Shown: in pieces, positions 57,267 through 64,000 of the stretch
How the letters are laid out: each line of letters starts with the position of its first letter
Position numbering within the stretch: position 1 is the stretch's first letter
Origin: Nectonema munidae
Taxonomy: Eukaryota > Nematomorpha > Nectonematoida > Nectonematidae
Direction of reading: 5' to 3'
DNA length: 64,000 nt
Assembly: GCA_030549495.1 (NCBI GenBank)
Contig: JAUIRK010000897.1
Span: forward strand, 269,001-333,000
Notes under the pieces: generated by a model
Told to the model about the DNA's origin: nothing
The model's database searches: none
The model's input: only the letters and a program-made list of their open reading frames with translations
Made by a program: the position numbers and the translations under genes

Positions 57267-59600
57267 CACTATGTAACAAAAATAAAAAAAAATTTGTTTG
57301 AGTCAATTTTTTGTTTGTTTATTTTTTATTAGGTCATAACCATGAAAAAAAATTATATCAGGTTTTTGATTAATCGTTATTTTAAAAATGGCTGCGATAT
57401 TTCTTGAAGTAACTACCGAAACTATAAATTACAATTGAAACATCTATCAATACGCTTTCGGTCATGTTAATAAAAACTCACATCATGAAGTTTATTTTTA
57501 TCACAAGTAAATTATTCAAACATGATTTATACGATTTATTCAATTAGATTATTGATTTATTTTTGACTTTATTTCCGCTCTTTTTTATATTTATTTTTTA
57601 ACTATTCTTTTTTTGTAGATATTTTTAGTGAATTTTTGTTGTTTGTCTTTTATTGGGTCGTAAGAATGAAGAAAAAGCATATCTTTCATGCGCAAATCGT
57701 TAAATGACATGGATTATTTGAAAAATAACAAAAAAATTTTATATTTTCATAAGAAAATTGCAGAAAAATGTCTTTCAACATTACAGAAACTATAGGACAG
57801 CGTTGAAACGGTGAAGAGGCTGGGTTTCTGGGACCAAACCCAAGACGTAGTCGCCCATCATACACTTATTTTACTTGCCCTGGTAGCGCTTCCAAAATTC
57901 CATCACATCTTGGTGGAAACGCTCACAATGCTCTTCTGAGTAGCCTCCGATATATGTGTAATTTCAGGAACATTCTGCACTCCATTTCCTTGTAGCACTT
58001 GAGAAGATTGTCGACCAGTTCACGGTAGTTTTCTTCCTTGCTGTTACCCGATAAGCCCTAGACCAGAGCAATGAAGCTGCGCCAGGCACGTTTCTCTGGT
58101 GCCAACAACTTTCCGGGTAGCTAAGGGTCCTGTATTAGCTTTTCAATTTGAGGCTCAACGAACACCCCTGCCTTTATTTTGGCCTCTGGCAACTTCGGAA
58201 ATACCGCTTCCAAATGCTTGAAGGCAGCGAACTTTTGATCTAGTGCCTTCACCAATTGCTTTATGTGGAGGGGTGGCATTAAGATCCTCTCCTGTTCAAC
58301 CAGCGGTCACCTGACGTTCTACTCGCCAATGACAAAGCCTGTTCTTAATAGCCAATCCTTCGTTTCAAGGAAACATGGATGTTTTGTGAAGCCGATTGGA
58401 AACCTGTCAAAGCGCCATCCTAAAGTAATCACTTCCCAATCTTGCTCTTCGTACTTCACCAGGCCCATCAGGTGCTTTACATTCTCATAGCCTTCCTTTA
58501 GGTGAACCAGGTGGGCAATAAGAATGCTTGGGTACTTGCTACCATTCGCCTTCAAGCTTCTATTTGAGCTGTCCACGAACAGTCGCCAGTTGCAGGGATC
58601 ATACGGGAATTAATTTTCTTCAAACAAACCATTGATGTCGTGACAATAATACACTTTCTCATCCAGTGTGAAATACTGAGAGAATGTCATGATATTGTCT
58701 CTGTTTTGTTACCCCACAGTTTTCGTCCAAGTTCCACTGTTTGAACCTGGATGTCAGTAATTCTGCTTTTCATTTGGTGAGTCCTAAGTCTTTGAAAGAT
58801 CATTGAGCTCCGCTTGGTTAGGGAAAAGCGGAATAGCCAGGTTATCATCTGCAACAAAGGCATCGTCGTGGGCATCTTCTGTTTCGCTGCTGGTAACTTG
58901 TGCGAGCATCTTCGTGATCATCGGAGGAGAGTTGGGAGCTGGAAGCTCCTCACAATGCATCACAGGACGAAGAAATGATGGAAGATCGGGGTTGTTGAAC
59001 ATATCAGACCATATCAGATTAGATATGTAAGAACATATCCTTGTATGCCAAACAGAGGAGGTTCCCTTCAACTATGGTGTGCTTGACTGACTTGAGATTC
59101 AGAAGGACTCCGCAGACAGCAGAAGTTATCAGGATCATGCTTGCAAGAACCTCGAACAGAAGCCATCATGAGACAATATCTGTAAATAAAAGAGCAAATA
59201 TAATAAGACTAGTTGAAGAACGGAAACAAATTAACATATATCAAATGACTACTTGAATGAATAATATAAATCATACTTGAATAACCTACTTGAATAAATG
59301 ATATTTTTTTCAAAATATTTTCTAAATCAAATAACGATCAACAGTATGGTATGTTTTACTTTTGATTAGCATATCCCTGTATGTTTCAACGCTGTTGTAT
59401 ATTTTCAGTAATGTTCAAAGGCAAATTTCTGCAATTTTCTTATGTAAATATACAATTTTTTTGTTATTTTTAAAAAAATCGGTGTCATTTCTTAAATAAA
59501 GATTAGAGACATGAAAGATATGCTTTTTCTTTATTCTTACGATCTAATAAAAGACAAACAACCAAAAAATTCACTCAAACAAAATCTTTGTTACATTGTG
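57267..59600 (-). mobile_element. Chapaev-like (CMC) DNA transposon, old copy of a second family
   Basis: 2334 bp. CACTATGTAACAAA at the left matches CACAATGTAACAAA at the right (other strand). Inverted repeats of about 200 bp continue inward (TTGTTTGAGT, TTTTTTATTAGGTC, AAGCATATCTTTCATG, CAACGCTGT). TAA flanks both sides (57264-57266 and 59601-59603). The left side carries the inverted repeat twice: an outer copy from 57267 and an inner copy at about 57615-57810 that is closer to the right one. Confidence 0.8.
57790..59075 (-). pseudogene. Chapaev-like transposase, heavily decayed
   Basis: Minus strand. PDLPSFLRPVMHCEELPAP and LFPNQAELNDLSK (58784-59071) correspond to the SEDLPVPVF and FNQSELNDL parts of the copy at 35427. 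LVKYEEQDWEVITLGW and GFTKHPCFLETKDW (58319-58576) correspond to its YTKYPCFLCLWDSR core. CERFHQDVMEFWKRYQGK (about 57870-57930) is its tail. The N-terminal cysteine pairs are not seen. Many stops and frameshifts separate these blocks. Confidence 0.75.
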
Positions 59601-60007
59601 TAATCAATGTTCTCTCTATGAGCTAAAAATAAAATGGCATTGGTTTCTAAATTTCTATAATTGTTTATAATATAGAATTAGTGCTTTAAATATATATATA
59701 ATTCCATTGACAAAGAAAGCATATGATTAGTCCTCAAAATTCCGGTCCTTAAAGGGTTAACGCACCAATTAATCATTTTGCTCACGCAACACGAAACATA
59801 AACGCCCATCTTTAAAATTGATTTTAATTTTGGCATGTGAGTAGTTCTTTAAACACAAACTTATCTTTTGCTCTAATAAACTTTTTTAATATGTTTTAGA
59901 TTTTGAGTAAGCTTGAAAAATGAAAAAAAGATGTCACATATATTTCAATTCTAATTCTACCTCACTTCAGTACTTATATTACACGTAAGAAGAAAGCGTT
60001 CATTCAA
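59601..60007. other. Upstream of WAPL, nothing recognised
   Basis: AT-rich; no promoter motif can be named with confidence. Confidence 0.4.
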
Positions 60008-62959
60008 ATGGAAGATCCGTACTTTTTTAGTGAAGATCCTTATGATCACAGTATTTTTAAAACTGATTCCGAATTTCAGTGTAAAGACAACTCTGCTACT
60101 GTTCCAAAGAATACAACGAAAAAAAAGCTTAGGTCTTATAAGGGTAGTGGTGGTAGTAATGTAAAAAAATCTAGAAATCATATTACAAATAAGAGCGCGA
60201 AGAAAGTTAAAACTTCCATAAACATTCATCATGCTAAAGCTCAGTCTCAGCTAGAAATTTTGAATAGACTGTGCATGGATCAAAGTTCTTCTCCAGAAAA
60301 TTCCTTACTTTCACATGAAATAACTTCATCTCATAAAACTTTAGTTAAAACTACAACAAATTATAATAACCAGGCCTTTTCAAACTCAACAACTGTTTCT
60401 AATTTCACCAAAGAAGAAAAGACAGATGGTAACAATACAAATCTACTCACGCCTACCAAAATAGCAACCCCTTCCTCCTTTTCACCAAAATTTTTCAAAA
60501 GGCCTTTTCTAAATTATTCACATACACGTAACAAAGCAAGTCCAATCACTTTAAAGTTTGCTACAAAGACATATGGCAATTCCCCTACTTCATTAGATAT
60601 ATCCAATAATTTTTCTCAAATTGAGAAGTTGTGTTTCAGAAATAATATCACTGAGTTTTCTAGTGAAAAGTGTATACATGATTTTGAAGAACCTATGGCT
60701 GCTACCCTTGATAATAGCGAAGCCTTCAAAACTACCTCTCGTTTGCACCGCAAATCTACTTCGTCAAAGCTGAAGAAGAAATATTTCAAAGGCGCATCCA
60801 ATTTCAAAAGAATTAAAAAATTTGGTAAAGTATCTTCATGGTTTAAATCCGACGATGAAGATGACTACGGCGAAAACACCCAAGCATCCTTCAAATACAA
60901 TGTCAATACAGGCTGCGAAGGAGTTGAAAACTCTAAAGCTTCCTCAGTTGTACTTTCTAAGCCCAAGCCCATTCAAGTTGTAAGATGCAATAAGAAGTAT
61001 GCCTCGGTGACAGAGAAAACGGTTTCGAAAAAAACGAAGTTAGTTGTTCAAAAATCTACAAAACATCACTACACTGTTGTTAAAAATGTAAATGCAGCTC
61101 ACTTAATTGCAGAAAATGGCGAACTTCAGGATTTGCATGATGATGTTATTTACTTGATTTCAGGTTTAAACGTTGATCAATCTGACTTAACAAAATGCCT
61201 AACTATGCTTAGTATTGCACAAAAGTTGTCAAGTAATCGCGAATTTTTATTGCATGTTCGAGCTCATCGCATTTCCGATAAGATTTTCAAGCTCCTCCTC
61301 GCATTAATTTTGCCCCAGCCACCACCATCATCATCACAACCATCAAAAATATCCAAATCGCCTTCCATTGTTGAAACCTTTCTGAAGCGAACATCAAAAG
61401 ATTCACCCAACAGTCTCGACTCCGATGATGTCGAATTTTGCATCAGTGTTCTCCTTTACACATTTTTCAACGTGAAAGTTGTGAATGAATCGCAATATCA
61501 AATCAATAATAATATCTCATTCAATGCAACCACTCCAAATCGCGATTCTCTCAAAATTCTTGCCATCATCCTGGCCAAGAGTGAAAGCATGCAGTTAAAT
61601 CCCCTTTGCCTGCCCGCGTCACCATTTCCTTATTCAGCAAACTTGGTCGAAAAAGTCAAGCAAATGTATCCTAAATTTTATTCCTCTCCCTTATCTTCCT
61701 CATTTTTTGCACTTGAAACACTTTCATCTTTTCAAAAATATTACAAAGAAAATGTTAGCTTCAGAAGTAATATGAAGAATACTCTTTTTATAGACCTACT
61801 GCTACACATTTTTTATAAGACGGCGCACAATTTTACCAATCCTCAAAAAGATCTCAATGCTTTTCATGCATTCATGGATGATGTTGAACATAACGATGCT
61901 CCCAATAGGTTATGTTTGTATCTAAGTCTATTAGAAATGTGTACACTTGACGATCGTTCAAATGCACAACACCTAATTTGCGTTGCGAATCAGGTCCAGA
62001 AAATGGCGACTTTTTTCGAACCTTTTTTTCGCTTGCTCATTTGGCCTTTTCCTCTTTCAAGTCGAATTCCGTAATCTGCAAAGATTTTTTGATGCACTCC
62101 ATCGGCCTACTGATTAATTTAAGCAATGAAAATTCTGATTTTTCAAAGGTCATTGGAGATAAAAAAGAAGTGTATACATTATCCTTAAATATTGTTGTTA
62201 ATTTCTCTCCGTTTTTGAAAAATGAAAATAAAGACAGTGCTACTAAGGAAGAATCAGTACAGAACCCATATTACACAATCATTCATGAATGCTTAGCTCT
62301 ACTCATAAATATTATCGAATCTAATCCGTCCAATCAAATCACATTTCTTCAAATAGCAAATCAACAATGCAAAGATTCAGCTTCTTGTCAATTAATTTAT
62401 GAAAGTGTCAATCAGAGGAAAGTCCATCATGAATCAACAATCGCTAATCCAACCTACCTTGATATTTTATTTGAACTATTCAACAAGCACTATTACCTTG
62501 CGTATAAGATTGAAGTTGAAAATGGCCTTGAAGGTCATGATCGTGATAAGAATGAAGATTCTCAAAACTTTTCTTCTAATGAAAGAGAAAATATGCAAAA
62601 CTACGGAGAAAAGCGAACAGTTTCAAAGTCTTCTACTAAAGAGACAGCTTTTTCTGAGATACTAAACGATGCTAGTCAGCACATGGAAGAATGTTTGATT
62701 GCTTCTATGCTTGCCATGCTCTTTGCCTGCGTTTGTCAATGTAATCAAGTAATGATTTTATTAATTACAGTTATGTGTGCCAAAACTAAAACTTCTTGAA
62801 AGCAGGCCCTTTTTTAAGACATTAATATTAGTATAAAATTTACACCCCTGTGCCATTAAACTTGAGGCTTTGGATCCACTAAATTGCATGTTTGACAGCC
62901 CTGAGCTTGGGCAGATGATCAAGTTTGCACATAGATTAAAAGAAATGCGACGCTTTTAA
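60008..62959 (+). CDS. WAPL: WAPL (wings apart-like), cohesin release factor
   Basis: From ATG 60008 the first frame runs to 62074. Residues 1-350 are Ser/Lys-rich and variable, with KKFGKVSSWFKSDDEDD near 271-287. The WAPL domain starts around 355 (HHYTVVKNVNAAHLI, DDVIYLISGLNVDQSDLTKC, MLSIAQKLSSNREFLLHVRAH; human YLLDGL..., HLRAHG). It continues in the -1 frame (61978-62799): FLMHSIGLLINLSNENSDF (human VLLNLTNDN) and HMEECLIASMLAMLFACVCQ (human [20 protein letters not shown]). The frames overlap between about 61950 and 62074, where T6 (62011-62016) and T7 (62023-62029) runs suggest one lost base, real or a sequencing error. After CNQ the frame enters a probable intron, GT 62749 to AG 62866 (118 nt, phase 0). 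The last exon (62867-62959) then ends PELGQMIKFAHRLKEMRRF, similar to the human end. WAPL with PDS5 opens cohesin rings in the nucleus. Confidence 0.88.
62749..62866 (+). other. Candidate intron of WAPL
   Basis: GTAATGATTT...CCATTAAACTTGAG, phase 0 on both sides. Joining CAA with GCT gives CQCNQ-ALDPLNCMFDSPEL, which lines up with the human [20 protein letters not shown] region. An alternative acceptor TTAATTACAG at 62770 would make a 22-nt intron, but it leads to an early stop. Confidence 0.45.
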
Positions 62960-63654
62960 TTGGTTAAATCGTGAGGATAATATGTTTATCCTCTTGATGA
63001 AGCCATAGAGGAAAATATTTTCATTGATAATAATCACTTAGATGGGAGCAAGTCAATTCTGCCTCAAGACAATTTGATCCATGGACAGTTCGTCCTCTAA
63101 GTAACTTCAAATTAGAGGCTCAATTGTCCAGAGGTCGAATTTCTTGACCACGAACTGTCCAAAGTGTCTTGAGACTGAATTGTCTGAACCATTTAAATAA
63201 TATGTAATGTCATTATTTTCACATGTCTGAGTGACGGCGTCTAAATAATATCGAATCATGATGCATCAGCCTCGTCCAACCACGGGCGAATCTCTCACTT
63301 CTGGGCAAAGTAGAATTCAGGTGCGCAATTTTTAAGGAAACAATTCGACATTGTATAAACTATTATTCAGATATTTTTTTGAAAAACCACTTTTTACTAG
63401 TGAGAATTTCAATGGTAGATTAAATTTTCAATTCATAAATTTCAGCTGGAACATTACTTATTTTTCATAATTAAGAATTTGTTGGATGATAAACCCATTT
63501 TCTTGAAATTTTAAATCTGCAGGTGAAAATTTTTAGGAAGATTATAAAAATATATAAAATTTATCACTAATTCTGCGATTTTTAGCTTTTTTACAATCTC
63601 AGTGGGCGATTCATACAAATGGGTTGAGAAACCCTAGTCTATGCAATACAAGTC
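62960..63654. repeat. Foldback repeat near 63060-63190, otherwise unrecognised
   Basis: CATGGACAGTTCGTCCTCT (about 63080) mirrors GACCACGAACTGTCCAAAG (about 63147-63165), with TCAAGACA/TGTCTTGA further out. The motif recalls the GGACAATTCGCCC element at 53719. The remainder is AT-rich with no gene. Confidence 0.5.
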
Positions 63655-64000
63655 AGTTGTTGTTGTTCCCGCCGGTAAGAGACCACGTTTTCTGATTCTG
63701 ACCAAATCGGCTTGAGGCTAGTGATTTTGTGTCGTTGGCTTATTGAAGGTAGGCTGGAGTAGTCTTCAATGAGGTGTTTGGTGGAGTGAGGGCTTGTGTA
63801 ACAGAGATGACAGCGATATGTATGTGTTGCATTGTTGAAACGCGGTTCGTAGGTGATATGTTGGCAGCAGCGTAATCTTATGAGGTGTACTCGGTCTAAC
63901 GTTTAGAGCTGTGCTTCTTCTCTGTTTATTTCAGGAAGGGAGTGTCTAGAATTTTGTTGCAAAGAAAATTGAGAAGAGCTTGTTTAGTTAAGTGCTTGGT
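63655..64000 (-). mobile_element. Non-LTR retrotransposon, C-terminal end of the pol-like protein
   Basis: Minus strand, cut by the window edge. The frame reads TLDRVHLIRLRCCQHITYE, then NNATHTYRCHLCYTSPHSTKH and YSSLPSISQRHKI. The CxxC...H pattern after a helical arginine-rich stretch is that of the zinc-finger-like tail after the reverse transcriptase in Jockey/I/R1-type LINEs. At least one stop lies upstream of DRVHL. The clade cannot be fixed from this piece. Confidence 0.5.

Noticed and set aside
62749-62770. A 22-nt GT-AG 'mini-intron' in WAPL
   Set aside because: It fits the GTAATG...TTACAG consensus but the reading after it stops soon at 62833; a 118-nt intron with the same donor gives a better tail.

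Overview
This is a window of AT-rich, transposon-laden animal nuclear DNA. The organism is most likely an arthropod, because one host gene is the arthropod-type TTD14 ATPase. A parasitic copepod or similar crustacean is my guess, at low confidence. Four host genes can be named, all on the + strand and widely spaced: CINP (342-995), TTD14 (20171-21622), the mitochondrial RNA helicase SUV3/SUPV3L1 (27510-29987) and the cohesin-release factor WAPL (60008-62959). CINP, TTD14 and SUV3 are each read from one uninterrupted exon. WAPL is one long exon with a single frame break near T-runs and one candidate short intron near its end. The genes do not form an operon or shared pathway.

Nearly everything else is mobile DNA. 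From left to right: Tigger/pogo A (1741-3699), a small hAT-like MITE (6038-6176), Tigger B (6399-8334), a long palindrome (9066-9264), a piggyBac-like element (9759-about 12440) followed by the 5' end of a second related copy (13497-14140), a piggyBac C-terminal remnant on the minus strand (15940-16530), a foldback element (16937-17594), remnants of Tigger ends (18190-19516), Tigger C (23079-25160), part of a non-autonomous TTAA element (30459 onward), a dispersed repeat carrying a SINE (33120-33745), a nearly whole Chapaev-like transposon (35126-37555) beside a piggyBac fossil (37556-38640), the 5' part of an RTE-clade LINE (40813-42600), a hAT MITE with a perfect 8-bp duplication (43289-43642), a 2-kb TTAA element with a 150-bp internal tandem array (44956-46967), a Tigger remnant (47400-47800), a partial and broken LTR-type retroelement (51399-53008) with a hAT MITE at its end (53009-53205), a 42-bp tandem-repeat MITE (53719-54072), a second copy of the SINE-carrying repeat (54115-54745), a MITE flanked by 10-bp direct repeats (54974-55545), a young SINE with an 11-bp duplication (56178-56329), an old Chapaev-like element (57267-59600), and a non-LTR retrotransposon tail at the right edge (63655-64000).

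The points most worth a second look are the two Chapaev-like families that share TAA duplications and CACT ends, the TTAA elements that carry nucleosome-length tandem repeats, the repeated GTTGCG/CGCAAC palindromes at piggyBac 5' ends, and the lack of introns in four host genes that are split in most animals. I found no clear sign of a wholly new biological system. The window reads as a dense record of DNA-transposon families, several of them probably not catalogued for this genome.
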